Shown here: in pieces, positions 1-11,943 of the stretch | Layout of the letters: every line of letters starts with the position of its first letter | Numbering within the stretch: the first letter of the stretch is position 1 | Assembly: GCF_020509005.1 (NCBI RefSeq) | Contig: NC_063014.1 | Location: 4,278,001-4,342,000, forward strand | From: Fulvia fulva | Taxonomy: Eukaryota > Ascomycota > Dothideomycetes > Mycosphaerellales > Mycosphaerellaceae | Direction: 5' to 3' | Length of the DNA stretch: 64,000 nt | Program-made: the position numbers and the translations under genes | The notes under the pieces: generated by a model | The model's input: only the letters and a program-made list of their open reading frames with translations | What the model was told of the DNA's origin: nothing | Databases searched by the model: none

Positions 1-1239
1 CTTGAAGATAGGCACAAGAAATGCGAGGAGTGGGCAAAGAAGCATAGTGCCCGGTTCGCCCCTGAAAAGTACCAACTTATACACTTCAGTAAAGCGAGAA
101 CACACCATAATATAAAGGCGGCGGTAAGAATCCAAGGCTACGAGACCAAGCCATTAGCGGAGCTACGAGTACTAGGGATCTGGCTCGACCCGAAGCTAAG
201 CTGGAATGTACAGATTAAGAAAGCCCAGAGTCGAGCGCAAGTCAATGAAGCCTCGATAAAGAGGCTTACGGCATCTACATAGGGAGCAACATTCGACAAG
301 GCAAGAGTAATGTATAAGGCGATCGTCAGACCAGCTATGTTGTACGGGGCACAGATTTGGGGAACAGGAGGCGCAGGCAAGCCGATCCCGAAACGGATAG
401 AGCAACCCCTAAACAGGACACAGGCAGGCAACCTACGTAGGGTACTAGGCGCATACAAGACAACGTCAACAAGCACGGTAGAAATGGAGACAGGAATACC
501 ACTAATCGGCCAGTACATCCGGGGAATGAGAATTCAATACGCGGCAAAGACGACAGGTTACCTAGCACAAACCACGATCCAGGAGGCAAAGAATAAGATA
601 GAAAGCCGCTACCGGAGAGGGGTAGGATATAGGACAAGCCAAAAAGAGGATGACCTTACTACCTTTACGGCCGTACAGACAAGCACCGAATGGCTAGCAC
701 GAAAGGAGGAGGAGCGTAGGACTCGCCAGGCCGGCGGGAGCAAGGCTAAGACCCAAAACCTAGCGGAACAGATAGCGAGCTGCCTATGGGAGCAGGACTG
801 GAAAAGGAAGCCCCCTAAGACAACAGGCCCGATAGCGCTCCGAGCCTTCCAGAGACACAATTACCAGCTATATAGGGACCTGACAAGGGCCGAAGCAAGC
901 ATAGCGATCCAAATCAGGTCCGAACACATTGGATTAAGGGCCTACCTGTTCAGGAGACGCGCACTAGACATCTATAGCCCAGCCTGCCAGTGTGGCTACC
1001 CATCGCAAAACCCAGAACATATGCTACTACGATGCCCGCAGTGGGCGAGAGGCAGGGGAAATTGGAGGCACCAAGCGGGAAGGAGAGACTACAAGTCAAT
1101 TATTAGGGACAAAGGCAACATTCGCCGAATCTCTCGGTGGATACTACAGCAGGGATACCTCCAGCAGTTTAGCCTCGCGAGCGAGACGGAGGAGTGGATA
1201 GACAAGAGGCGGAAGCGAGGGGGGTTGCAGATAGGGTAG
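1..1239 (+). pseudogene. LINE-C reverse transcriptase C-terminal region, one nonsense codon
   Basis: This is the coding part of the LINE above. The longest ATG-started reading is 310-1239 (309 aa, starting MYKAIVRPAMLYGAQIWG), but the same frame continues upstream to base 1 through the TAG at 280-282, so 310 is not a natural start. Visible blocks: FAPEKYQLIHFS (about 58-93), LRVLGIWLDPKLSW (about 163-204), then the AIVRPAMLYG block typical of Tad/I-clade LINEs. The RT catalytic core and endonuclease lie left of the window. One nonsense codon in over 1.2 kb is far less damage than in the neighbouring LINEs. Confidence 0.85.
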
Positions 1240-1440
1240 TCATCAGGGCAGGCCCATGACACTAGCGTACCCCTAACAAGGGAAATTTAAGACGACAACG
1301 AGGAGGAAAAGACAGGCGGGAAGGAGGAGGGGTTTTCACCAACACGGTTTCCCCTCTATATATACAAAAACAAGATAGCATAGCTGCATAGGCCAAAGGG
1401 CACTACAACAGCTTAATGAAATATCTATCTATCTATCTAT
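1..1440 (+). mobile_element. LINE-C copy, 3' part of a Tad1-like non-LTR retrotransposon (runs off left edge)
   Basis: Frame 1 encodes the C-terminal part of a fungal LINE polyprotein: the end of the reverse transcriptase and the downstream region, with the C-terminal cysteine/histidine motif CQCGYPSQNPEHMLLRCPQW near 985-1045 and a natural TAG stop at 1237-1239. The frame is open from base 1 apart from one TAG at 280-282, inside a stretch reading LTAST-stop-GATF. LINE relatives have Trp at that position (family knowledge), so this is probably TGG to TAG. The 3' UTR carries a G-rich/GGTTTCCCC block near 1330-1355 and ends in a (TATC)n tail at about 1422-1440. It abuts Gypsy-B sequence. It keeps many CpA dinucleotides and is the least RIP-damaged LINE in the window. 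Confidence 0.9.
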
Positions 1441-3410
1441 TACGTAAGCTCGTAATAGATTAGCGTAGTGCTTCTGACTAGGTAGTATAATCTATATTAT
1501 ATAGACTTCCGCTCCTTTCTTACGAGCTAGTTTTACTACGTAGGCCGCGGAGATATTTACGATATCGATCTCTAGTTCTAGTTTAACAACTCGTTACTTT
1601 TGTTTTATATATTAGTACGGTCGCTTTAACGTCTTAATACCGTCTACTAGTAACGGTTATCGAGTATACGTACGGAAGTCATTCTCTTCGTCCTTAAACG
1701 TCGTATAGAACTATAGTTAGGGTATATGCTTAGGTAACGATAGCGTAGGAGCGGTAACTTCGTCGGGGTTATCTTCTACTATCGGCGGTCGATAATTGCC
1801 TAATAGTACTAGCGTAGCTAGATAGTTAATAGACTGTACTATTAGGTACTTATTAGACCTCTAGTTTGCCTTATAGGTACGGCATTTCAAATGATTCATT
1901 ATTATAATGCCCTTCTCCTATTATATCTCTAGTTTGTAGTCTACGAACTAACTAGAGCCGAGCACGATATTATACTCTAGTAATTCTACTAAATAGTAGC
2001 TAAGGATTTCGACGTAGCCGCCGATATTAAAAGGAAAGTACGTAGACTCGGTAATAAGCTCGTTAGCGGAGCCGCTATTAGCTAGTCCTAATTAAAGAGG
2101 TTCTTCCTAGAGTCGAGGAAGATTATATTCACGAGCGTATACAGAATTTATATACTAAGAGGTGGCACTATAATTAAGGAAGGTAAGAGCTTGATTACTA
2201 TCTATACTACTAGGCATTATAAGGTAAGGGGACACTCTCGGCCTTAGTACCCCTCGTATAATAGGCGGTATTAGAGAGCTTACTAATATACGTAAAGCGT
2301 ACTCTAGTCCTTATATTACCGTATCTCGCTATGTTTCCTTCTTAGTATTATGTTCGTAAGTAGGACTAACGGTTGTCGTACTTAAGCGTTAGTCTAGCTA
2401 TTTCTCTATCACTAAGGGCTAGCCGGTATCTATATTATAGAGCTAGTATTCGCGCGCGGCGGAGGGCGCTTATACTACTTAATAGGGTAGTCTAGCGAGT
2501 ATAAGTTATAGTCTATATAGATAGATAGATTATTCATTCGCCTGTTTTAGTGCCCTATAGCCTATGCAGGTCTCTCGCTATTTAGGTCTATTTGTATAGG
2601 TAGTTATAGTCTATATAGCGGTAGCGGATATAACCGCCTACTACGATAATACTAGCCTTCTCCTTAGGCTCGAGCTTCTTAAGTTCCTTAGATTCGCGCG
2701 GTATCTAAGCGTATAGCTTAAGGCCTAAACGTTAGGCTACGCCGGGCGCGGTAGGTATAGTGCCGTTACTACCGCTATTACTACCGCTAGTACTACGAGG
2801 TGGTCGTAGTGTAGCTAGGGTCTTTGACTTTAGGCGCTTGAACTTAGCTTCGAGCTTATAGTATAGGTCGACTAAGTCTTCGCGGTCCTTAGTCTCTATA
2901 GGTAGTGCCTCTATATATTTATGGTTAACCTTACCGCGGTGATTAGTCTTAGCTAATAGGTCGTATAAGCTACGCTATTCGTCGTACTTAGCGATAAAGA
3001 TAGAAAATGACTCGTTCTTACCCTACTATAAGACCTAGAGCTTCTAGAAGGCCTTACCTACGACGTCCTTCTTACTATACCGATCGATAAGGAATTAGAT
3101 TATCCTATCGATAGACTTAAAGAGGTTGACGTAATTGCGCTTAGTACGCTTAGAGGGTACTCGCGGATTATATAGCTAGTACGGGTACCCGTCTAGGTAG
3201 TTAAGGATATAGCGTAGTCCGTCCTCGATAATCTAGAACTATATTACGGACAGCTTAATCTCTAGCTAATCGAGCTAACGGTTAAGGTTTATATTCTTAT
3301 TATCGAACTTGCTTTCTAGATTCTTAACTGACTTATTAGTATATATAACATTAACGGAGGGTTCGATAGTAGTGAACTAGCTAACGGCGGTATTACTAGT
3401 TACCCTAGAG
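1441..3410 (-). mobile_element. Gypsy-B fragment (copy 1), RIP-degraded Ty3/gypsy internal region
   Basis: This stretch matches, with scattered C/T and G/A changes, the internal region of the full-length Gypsy-B found at 23,677-24,235, 30,373-30,820 and 31,846-32,723. It is the same element without the two later insertions, so it serves as an empty-site reference. The copy is broken on the left by LINE-C and on the right, near 3,410, just before a LINE-A copy. It has an 11-bp deletion near 2,930 relative to copy 2. By position in Gypsy-B (minus-strand element) it covers part of gag and protease. No open frame survives; TAG codons dominate. Confidence 0.8.
2521..2601 (-). mobile_element. Very short 5'-truncated LINE-B insertion with target-site duplication
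   Basis: The reverse complement matches the last 80 or so bases of the LINE-B copy ending at 46,398, including the sequence around GGCACTAAAACAGGCGAAT and the (ATCT)n tail. It interrupts Gypsy-B and is flanked by direct repeats of AGTTATAGTCTATATAG at 2504-2520 and 2602-2618. The corresponding Gypsy-B site at 31,905-31,925 has a single copy of AGTTATAGTCTATA and no insert. Confidence 0.85.
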
Positions 3411-3433
3411 GAATAGGACCTATTTACGACGAG

Positions 3434-6400
3434 CATTCTAACGATCTATAAAGTAGGCCACTACCCCTAGGATTAAGGGAGTTCTACCTTATTCAATCTA
3501 GATAGCTTAAAGTTCTCTTCACCCTATTTCCTTAGCTCTAAACGCCGCGGAGGTGCCTAGCTATATTAGGTAACTCCTAGGTAATAGTAGCCTAGGCTAC
3601 GGTACTACCGGCGCCTACGGCTCTATAGGCGAAGCTCCCCTAAGACAACTAGTAGCAACTTATAGAGGACGTAAAAAGTATAGAAACTAACGATCAGCTC
3701 CTATACCGGTCTCTATAGGTAGTGATTACTTAGCTACGTACCGCGCTTATACTGTCGTATTACCGAGGGTAATAAGAAATAAGGACGACGTCTTAAGCGA
3801 TTAGTAAGGCCACCCGGAATTAATACCCCTATAGCTAGGTATCGGTCGCGGCATCGATACTAGGCCCCCGCCTAACGTACGATATAGTTACGATCCGTAT
3901 TATAGGAAAGGAAGACTAGGCCGAAGTTACGAAGCTATCGAACAAGGAGCTCGCCTAACGAATTAAATAACTAGAGGTGGTCGTAGTAAACTAATAGTCT
4001 AACGGTACTCTATAGATCTATACTAGCTCTACTACTACTAGGAGGTACCTAGAGGTATAGCTATAGTAGGTATCTAAGGTTACGGCATTAGCGAAAGTCT
4101 TAACGAAGTAATTTACGATCCTAGTCTACGATATACCTAAGGAGTTCGACCTAACTAACTAAGGTCACCTACGTACTCTCTAAGAGGATAACCCGGTTAC
4201 TCTTAACTCTCTAATCTAGAAGGCGGCTTGGCTCTATAGGAAATGGCTAGAAGGTAAGGAGGCCTCGGCGCTAATAGTATAGCTATAAGACGCGAAAGTA
4301 GCGGATCTAGCGATAGAACAAGGCCTAATCTAGCAATATAGCCTTAAGATAGTAGAAAAGTACTCCTTATCCTTTCGTGTCCTCTAATACTTCAAATGCT
4401 AACAGTATAGACACTAAACCTATACGTATATAAGTAAGTAGGCCTTCTCAAACTATATAGGAGACTATATATCTAGAGACTATATATCGGCTATAAGGCG
4501 GTACGCGAACTGTCTAGGGCACTACCTATCGTATAGCGCGGAATGCCTATAGCGGAAACTAGCGAAAAACAAGGCCATCACAAACAGAACCGTCGCCCTA
4601 AGATTCTACGGCGACCGTAAGGCTAGCCTTTCCCGGAACTAGCTAGCGGCGGTCGGCCATAAGCGCCCTAGGGCCGAGAACGATATAAAGGATACGTAAC
4701 CTAGGGCTTATAGGAGGCCACGTACTCTACTAGCTACGGCGAGGGAATCTAACTAGGCCCGGCTCCCCTTTAGTATATAGCCGATAGGCGTAGACTAGGA
4801 CGTATAGGGTAGTAGGATATAGGACGATATAGAGGAAATGATTCTCGATACCGATAACTAGCCTCGACACGCTTAGCATTATCTAGTATAACGTTAACTA
4901 TAGTAAGGATATAGTCTAGAACCATTTCCTATACGAGGCGGACACGCGCGTCTACTACGTCCTTATAATCTAGGAGCTATAGATTAACCTATACTATAAG
5001 AGACTAACGACCTATAAGTTACTAGGCTATACGACATACCTACGAGGCGACGGTAGACCCCGTACGTACTTCTATATTAGTAAGGACATACTAGAATCCG
5101 ACTAGGAGGTAGTGTACTACGTAGACGAAGAAGGCGGGGGCGATATTACCTCCCTCTACGTAGGTAGCACCTAGATATACAACCTATATATATAACCGCT
5201 AGCCTCGAGGTCTAGCCGCGACCTAGGGGTCTATAGATACCTAGACAGTGCGCTTAAGAGACAAGGGTGCCACATTGTAGTAGGAGACTTTAATATATAC
5301 TACCCTTCCTAGGAAAGCCTTATATAGCCGTACCCTATAGCCGACGAAGTACTCGACTTAATAGCGAGCAACGTAATTGCCCTTAATACCCTAAAGGACC
5401 TAGGCACCTAGAAGAGAGGGGGACTCTAAGGCACGATCGACCTCTCCTAGATCTTAGATAGCTACTACTATACGGTAACCTACTATAGGATCGAACATAA
5501 ACTCGAGGCGTCGTTAGACTACATACTAGTCAGGACCTCTATTACGATATAGATATAACGTATACTAGCGAGAACCCCTAAGCTAAACTAGGGAAAGGCC
5601 TACTAGGCCAATATCTAGGCGTACCTCGATAACTCTAAGAGGCTAGTCTAGATCGCGTAGTAGTAATATAACAGTAAAGACGAGATAGACGAAGCAGTCT
5701 AGGGGTTAATAGACGAAATAAGAAAAGCGACCTTACTTTACGTTCCGCTTACCTAACTAACGATATAGTCTAAACTATACTAGACGCCGGAGTGCACTAC
5801 GGTAGTAAGAGAAGTAATAAGAGCCCGCCGGGTATAGACGAGCAGCTATAGCGAGGAGGCCTAGAACGTATATAGGGAGGCATACTAATAGAAGAAAGCT
5901 ATAATACGGAGGGAGAAAGCAGTCGGCTAGAGGGCTATAGTAGAAGAAATCGCCGGCAAGCTAGAGAGGTTGTAGAAGCTAGCGAAATGGGCCCGATAGG
6001 ACCCTATATAGGGCCCCTCCTTCTCTATCCTAGCGCTATAATCGCCTAGTAGCCCGGTTAGCGACCCCGAGGCCAAGGCGCGTCTACTAGCTACAAGTTC
6101 TTCCCGCCCCTAGTCGAGGCTAATCTAAGCGACATAAACAGCTCTACTCCCCTAGCCCCTAGTATCGCGGTCTAATAGGAGGTGTCCGAGAGAGAAGTTG
6201 CCGCTATACTAAGGAATTTACCGGCGAAGAAAGCCCCGGGGCCGGATAGGATCCTAAACGAGCTACTAAAGAAGTGTAGAGATCAACTAGCCCTAGTAGT
6301 CGTAGCGATTTTTAACGCCTGCCTATAGACCGGATACTACCCGATAGTATTTAAACAATCGACGATAGTGGTCCTACGTAAGCCGTAGAAGGAAGACTAT

Positions 6401-8342
6401 ACGTAGGTAAAGTCGTACCGCCTAATTGCGCTCCTTAACACTCTTAGGAAGGCGCTTAAGAAGCTAGTTATAACGAGACTCTCCGAGGCGGTAGAGGAAC
6501 ACTCCCTACTCCCGGACACCTAGATAGGTGCGCGCCTATAGCGATCGACGCTATCCGCGATAGAACTTATTACCTCTTAGGTAAAGGCTATCTAGTATAA
6601 GAATAGGGACAAGGTGGCTTCCTTACTTAGCCTAGACATATTAGGAGCCTTCGACTACGTATTACACCCGCGGCTACTCTATATCCTAAGGTCGAAAGGA
6701 CTCCCTAAGTAGCTTGTCAACTTCGTACGGTCCTACCTCTAAAACCGTAGTACGTCGATCCTAGTCGGCTAGTATAGAAGCCTATTTCAAGCAGTCTATA
6801 CTAGAATCCCGTAAGGCTTAACGCTAGTACCTATTCTGTTCCTCTTCTTTATAGCGACGCTACTCCTAGCCCTAGAATCCTAGAACACCGCTACGAGCGG
6901 CTTCGTAGACGACATAAACATCCTAGCGTAGTCTTCCTCGACTAAGGAGAACTGTAGGCTACTAGAAGAGAAGCACAAGATCTACGAGGACTAGGCTAGG
7001 AGGTATAGGGCTCGGTTTGCCCTAGAAAAGTACAATCTAATACACTTTACGCGCCGGCCACGGTTCTATAATATATAAGCTTCTATCTAGATATAGGGGT
7101 ATACGACTAACCCGGCAAATTAGCTTAGGATCCTCGGACTATAGGTAGACCCGGCGCTACGGTAGAGGAAGTACGTATAGGCAATATTACGGAAAGCTAA
7201 ACAGAATATAGCATTATACTAGAGGCTCACTACGTCTATATAGGGGGCGGACTTCCGGTAGTCACGACTTCTATATACGGCTATTATACGGCCAGTCCTT
7301 ACCTATAGTAGCTAAGTGTAGTCCTTAGGCGAGAGGGCCTACCTATCGAAGGGACTCGTCGCGCCGCTAGCGAAGATCTAAAACTAATGCCTAAGGAAGG
7401 TCACCGGGGTATATAAGTCGACACTAACGAGGATACTTAAGTACGAGACCGCTATACCGCCGATCGACCTATATATCTAGGGACTACGGACCTCCTACTT
7501 AGGTAAGTAGGCATAGTACTAGTATAGAAGGTCATCGCTAGTACAGTCGTAAGGGCCCGCGAATTAGTACTAGCGTATAAGGGCATTCGACCCGGAAACG
7601 AGCCGAACTACCGGGTAAGGGACGAATAGCTAGTAATATAATAGGAAGGTAAGAAATCGTTTATAGAGCAACTATAGAAAGAGAGGTGGAACAACTAGGT
7701 TGTAGGGCATAGTAGACGCCCTTAGCTAGCGGGACAACCTAAGGAATAGTTAGCTACAAAATCCGCGGTTAAGCACCCCCCGAAGCTTATCTACTACCGC
7801 CTTACGAGGGTATAGAGTAGTATAGTAACCTAACTACCAAGCGAACACATCGGCCTCTAGGGGTACCTATTATAGAGGAAGGTTCTAGGATACACGAATA
7901 CTAGCTACCCCTACGGCTATCGCTCCTAGAACGTACGGCACGCACTCCTCGTCTATCCGAGGTGGTCGCTAGGAAGGGGGGAGTAGATAGTAAAGGCGAG
8001 GAACCGGACGATTAGGGTACTTCTTAACAACGCTAAGGACCTACGGCGTATTACGAACTAGATACTAGAGAAGGGCTAGCTAGAACAGTACCGCCTAGTA
8101 GGAGCAGTATAGGAAGAGAGGGTACGACGTAGCGCGAGAAGACCGGCTAGGAGCGGGGGCTAACGGGGTAGTGACATAGACTACGTACGTTTAGGGGGAA
8201 AGCTAATCTAGATAAGGAGTAGTCGGGGGCGGGAAGGGTTTTCACCTATTTGGGTTTCCCTTCGTATATAATAATAGATATATACCTATATAGGCCGGAT
8301 AGAGTCCTAGAACAGGGGAATAACAAATCTATCTATCTATTA
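3434..8342 (+). mobile_element. LINE-A copy 1, near full-length Tad1-like LINE, RIP-degraded
   Basis: About 4.9 kb, plus strand, ending in an (ATCT)n tail at 8327-8342. It lacks only about 25 bases of the 5' end seen at 49,764 and 61,017 (ACATTCGAAAGC). Order read through many TAG stops: an ORF1 with gag-type zinc knuckles (about 4,390-4,560, including CLGHYLSYSAEC), an apurinic endonuclease with VVGDFN (about 5,276), a reverse transcriptase with LSLDILGAFD (about 6,620) and the catalytic box GFVDD (about 6,898), and the C-terminal cysteine block. Most stops are TAG, as expected from CAG/TGG to TAG. It still contains some CpA, so it is less mutated than Gypsy-B. A target duplication is not convincing. 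Confidence 0.88.
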
Positions 8343-9400
8343 TCGAGTCTATATACAAGCAATACAACTTATTATTAGATACGGAAGTATATTAGCGTAG
8401 CGACTACATCGCCGCCTTAAATACTTATAGCCGGAATTATTAATAGACCTTATACTCTAAACTATTAAGTAATACTTATAATACCTTATTTCGGCCTTAC
8501 TATATATTAGAAAGATTCTATAGATTATCTAGTACGTCTAATAAGTCCGAATCTAACGTAGTATTACCCTTATTATCTAATTCTTTACAATTCTCTTCTA
8601 CGGCTTCTTATATAGTAGCTATACGCGTATAACGCTACGACGATATATTATAAGTAGGTATAAGTACGTAGTCGGGTAAGGTACAAGTCGAATAGATGTT
8701 CTATCTAAGAGAGGTGCGGAGGGCGCGAGAGTTATATACGGGCGCCAAGCCGCTAGTCGGATTAGTCAGCGGGCGCGAGGTCTAGGTACGTACCCGCGGG
8801 TTTAAGTAAATATACGCTAGTAAGGTAATACGATAGCCGTATACTATCTTCTAGACCTTCTCTTTCTACTAGGTCCGTTATATTCCTAGATATTACGCAA
8901 AATTTACCTAGTTTACGCTACTAGCGATCTATAGTATACGCTCTAAGCTACGCTATATTTCTATTATTACGCGGTATTACTTAAATATCTCTTTACGGAT
9001 CGATAGCGCCGACCTCTATACGTAGGATAACTTATAGCTCGTCGTAAATAGGTACGTAGTCGTAGAGGAGTAGTCGCTATAGTATATATACTAAAATAGG
9101 ATATAGAAATAGGTTATACGGAAATCTCTAAGGCTTTTACTATAGTATAGCTATAGATAAGCGGTGTATAGGAGATTATAGAGGATGCCTTATTCTATAG
9201 ATCCGCGAAGTAATAATTTAAAAAAAAATCTTAATTTCGCTATTATTACGTATAGAGTAATTAAATATCGTAAGCTATTATAGTATAAAATAGGTACGCG
9301 TCTACGTAGCGATAGCGCTTTTCGCGACTTGCGCCCTTAGATTACCTGCGCTTTAGTAGCCTAGACTTGTGCCTATTAGGCAACGAAGCGAGCTTGCGTT
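8343..9400. other. Unassigned RIP-type tract
   Basis: Strongly TpA-rich, CpA/TpG-poor sequence without an open frame of note. I could not align it to the other elements in the window or recognise a protein domain. A GC-richer patch near 8,700-8,800 could be an LTR remnant, but no second copy is present here. Composition becomes normal between about 9,300 and 9,420, which marks the border of the gene island. Confidence 0.5.
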
Positions 9401-10054
9401 AGGGGTTCTGATAGGCTGAGATTATCTAGAAGAGAAGCGGTGGTAAGCGCGGGGAACTTGTTCGGTCAATCTCGGAAGACGCAAACTCGCGTCAGGAGAC
9501 ACACGACCTTCGGACCTTGGACGCCCACAGCCCAGCAAGAGCTCGAAGTAGGTAATAGCTTGCATTGAACCATTAATGCTGCCCCTAACATGTTCTAGTC
9601 TCTTAGATGTCGCAGTACAACCTCCCCGGAACTTGAAGCTCAGCTTCAGTCTACTATCTTTTTGCCCTTTCCAAGGACCCCAACTCAAGACACTGCATCT
9701 TTATTCGCTATGCCAGAAGGCGATGCTAATTCGATATATACTGTGCGTCGTTGTCGTGAGGTGAATTCTTGGTCAAAACTTGGGTCCAAGTTGATTGGAA
9801 AAGATACGCGTTCTTTGAAGACAGATTTCACTACTTGGAAAGACTTGTAGCACAGCTCCAGTCTACTATCTTGTTGTCCTTGTCAGTCAGGCCGGCTTCA
9901 TGTGTTACGAAGCTATCATGGTGAACATCATTATCCTCGCAATGATAAACTGGGATGATACGATATCGATGGGACGAAGATTGCTGACACAGCCACGATC
10001 TGTCACGGAATTTCATCTTTTTGTCCGCTACACTATCATACACACATCACCACA
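9401..10054. other. Intergenic region at the left border of the gene island
   Basis: Normal base composition; no gene recognised. Short frames here have no recognisable domain. A 20-bp direct repeat with one mismatch (CAGCTYCAGTCTACTATCTT) lies at 9641-9660 and 9853-9872. The stretch next to 10,055 should hold the 3' UTR of the PDI-like gene. Confidence 0.5.
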
Positions 10055-11602
10055 TCACAGCTCATCATGATCATCCGCAGCCTTCGCCTCCGCCTCCGCC
10101 TTCTCCTTACCCGCATTCATCAATCTCTCATACTCCTCATCATCAATCTCCTCCATCATCATCTCCATTCCCTCCGGCAACTTTCCCTTCAGCGCCTCCT
10201 TCATCGCCTCAGTGTCGACCTTGACCTCCGCTGGCAATGTAGAAGCATCAACAATCAGTCCATCTGGGATGCTCTTTTTCGGCGAGTCGCCCATGCGGAT
10301 CGCATCGACCCAGTCCTCGAGCTTGGTCAGGCTCAGCTCACCGCCAGTGTAATGCCTCCACCAACCACGCTTGCCGTTCGTTGCGATGACCTCCACATCG
10401 GATGACGATAGGCCCAGCTGCTTACGGATTGCAGCCCCTTGGGTGTTGACAGATGCTACCTGGTAGAATGGGAAGAGGTTACGCTTAGCTTGCTCGTGCT
10501 TGTGATGAAGCTCGCTCAGACTTGTGACCGCCTGAATCGTCTTCTCCGATGGAACCTCATCCTCTGGCAGGATCGCAAGAACACAGGTGCCAGCTTTGTC
10601 GTTCAAGCACTTCTGCTGTAGCGAGACCTCATCCTGCAACGATGCGATCGGCTTGGCAGGTTCAAGCTGGATCGGCTTCTGCGCTGCCACCGCGGGCTTA
10701 GGCGAGTCTGTCGGATCGTTCACAATCGTCTCCTCTGTTTGTGTAGCCGCCTTAGTCTTGGCCTCCTCCGAAGCATGAGACGCAGAAGACTTGGCAAAGC
10801 TGGACGACGACTTCGATGCCTTGGCCTTGTCGGTACTCTTCGGCTTCTCTTTCTTCGGTGCAGCGTCTGGATTTGGTGAAGCGGCCTGAGAGAGGAACTT
10901 TACAATAGCATCCTTCTTAAGCTCGCCGTCGTAAGTGATCGGGTCCTTGCCATCTCCAGGTAGCAGCACAAGCGTTGGGAACTTCTCCACCCCAAATGCC
11001 TCCACAGCCTCTGTCTCCTTGTCCCTGATTTGCGCAACGCCCAACACGCCCAAGAAGTCGATCGCGGTAGCCTTGAGCAATGCACTCACGCTACCCTTCT
11101 CTGTGAACAGAATAGCCTTTGGACCTCCCTCTGCCACCCAAGCAGCGTAATCGGCATCTTTCAGCTTCTTGACATGATTTGGAATCTTGTCTATCACGGC
11201 ATCCACAATGCCCTTCGCAGCTCTTGGTCCGTGGTAGTCTTCGACGATCGGCTTGCCTGGCTTCTTGCCCGGCTTGATGATCTTGAGCGTTGGGAAGCCC
11301 TGCACACCCATTGTGCCGCAGAAAGGCTTGTTCGTCTCTTCATCGCAATTGACAGCGGCCACCTTGGCGAGTCCAGCTAGTGACTTGGCGGCCTTCTCGT
11401 AGGCTGGCTGCAGGCTCTTGCAGTGGCCACACCATGGCGCGTAGAACTCGACAATGGCTGTGTGGTTTGACTTGGCGATCAGACTGTCATATGATCGGCC
11501 GTCAACTTGGAGGACTGGAGATGATTTGCTGTAGAGTGAGGCATTGGCGGTTTGAAGGAGGAGAAGAGATGCTGCAACTGCAGCGAGCCGGGACTTGACC
11601 AT
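10055..11602 (-). CDS. ER-resident protein disulfide isomerase family protein with one CGHC site and HDEL tail
   Basis: A 515-aa protein with no intron. Residues 1-22 form a hydrophobic signal peptide. Residues 30-135 are a thioredoxin domain with active site WCGHC (C58, C61) and the cis-proline motif GFPT (102-105). A second thioredoxin-like region without CxxC follows (about 140-245, containing FGVEKFPTLVLL), then a low-complexity Lys/Ser/Ala linker (about 250-330), a third domain-like region, an acidic tail and C-terminal HDEL, the ER-retrieval signal. Role (family knowledge): thiol-disulfide exchange and folding of secretory proteins in the ER lumen. The single CxxC fits an Mpd1/P5-like member rather than classical two-site Pdi1. 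It is divergent from VTA1. Confidence 0.93.
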   Translation of the reverse strand: MVKSRLAAVAASLLLLQTANASLYSKSSPVLQVDGRSYDSLIAKSNHTAIVEFYAPWCGHCKSLQPAYEKAAKSLAGLAKVAAVNCDEETNKPFCGTMGVQGFPTLKIIKPGKKPGKPIVEDYHGPRAAKGIVDAVIDKIPNHVKKLKDADYAAWVAEGGPKAILFTEKGSVSALLKATAIDFLGVLGVAQIRDKETEAVEAFGVEKFPTLVLLPGDGKDPITYDGELKKDAIVKFLSQAASPNPDAAPKKEKPKSTDKAKASKSSSSFAKSSASHASEEAKTKAATQTEETIVNDPTDSPKPAVAAQKPIQLEPAKPIASLQDEVSLQQKCLNDKAGTCVLAILPEDEVPSEKTIQAVTSLSELHHKHEQAKRNLFPFYQVASVNTQGAAIRKQLGLSSSDVEVIATNGKRGWWRHYTGGELSLTKLEDWVDAIRMGDSPKKSIPDGLIVDASTLPAEVKVDTEAMKEALKGKLPEGMEMMMEEIDDEEYERLMNAGKEKAEAEAKAADDHDEL

Positions 11603-11943
11603 GTTGTATGATGAGAAGTGTATGTGAGAGAGTTGCTACTGTTGCTGAAGGTTTCAGAGGAGGACCATGGTCATATGAGTGGTGCCCTCGTACATGAAAG
11701 TTGTCACGATCTCCGAAGCGACAGCATCGAGAGTTCCAGCTCGCGATCCCTGCAGTTCGGCGTTCGTTCATGCGGGGAGAGCTCTCGGCATGGCACGTGC
11801 CTGACGAACGAAAGAGTGGGCACATGCGCAGGCAGAGACATTCACTCACTTTCTGCCAGCATTTCAGTTCTCCACGATATCAACAATTCCTCGTCCACTG
11901 AATAGCTGGACAGAATATCCCCACCCCTTCCAGGCTGATCGAC
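11603..11943. promoter_or_regulatory. Shared divergent promoter between the PDI-like gene and VTA1
   Basis: The 341 bp between the two start codons must hold the 5' UTRs and core promoters of both genes. I see no clear TATA box for either. A GCACGTGC palindrome occurs near 11,793-11,800 (a CACGTG E-box core), a plausible bHLH site; its use is inference. Confidence 0.6.

Noticed and set aside
3400..8360. Target-site duplication for LINE-A copy 1 (TATTTACGACGAG versus TATTATCGAG)
   Set aside because: Too imperfect to separate from chance and from the tail sequence.
9422..9764. Short frames on both strands at the left edge of the gene island
   Set aside because: No domain, no intron-supported extension, overlapping each other on opposite strands.
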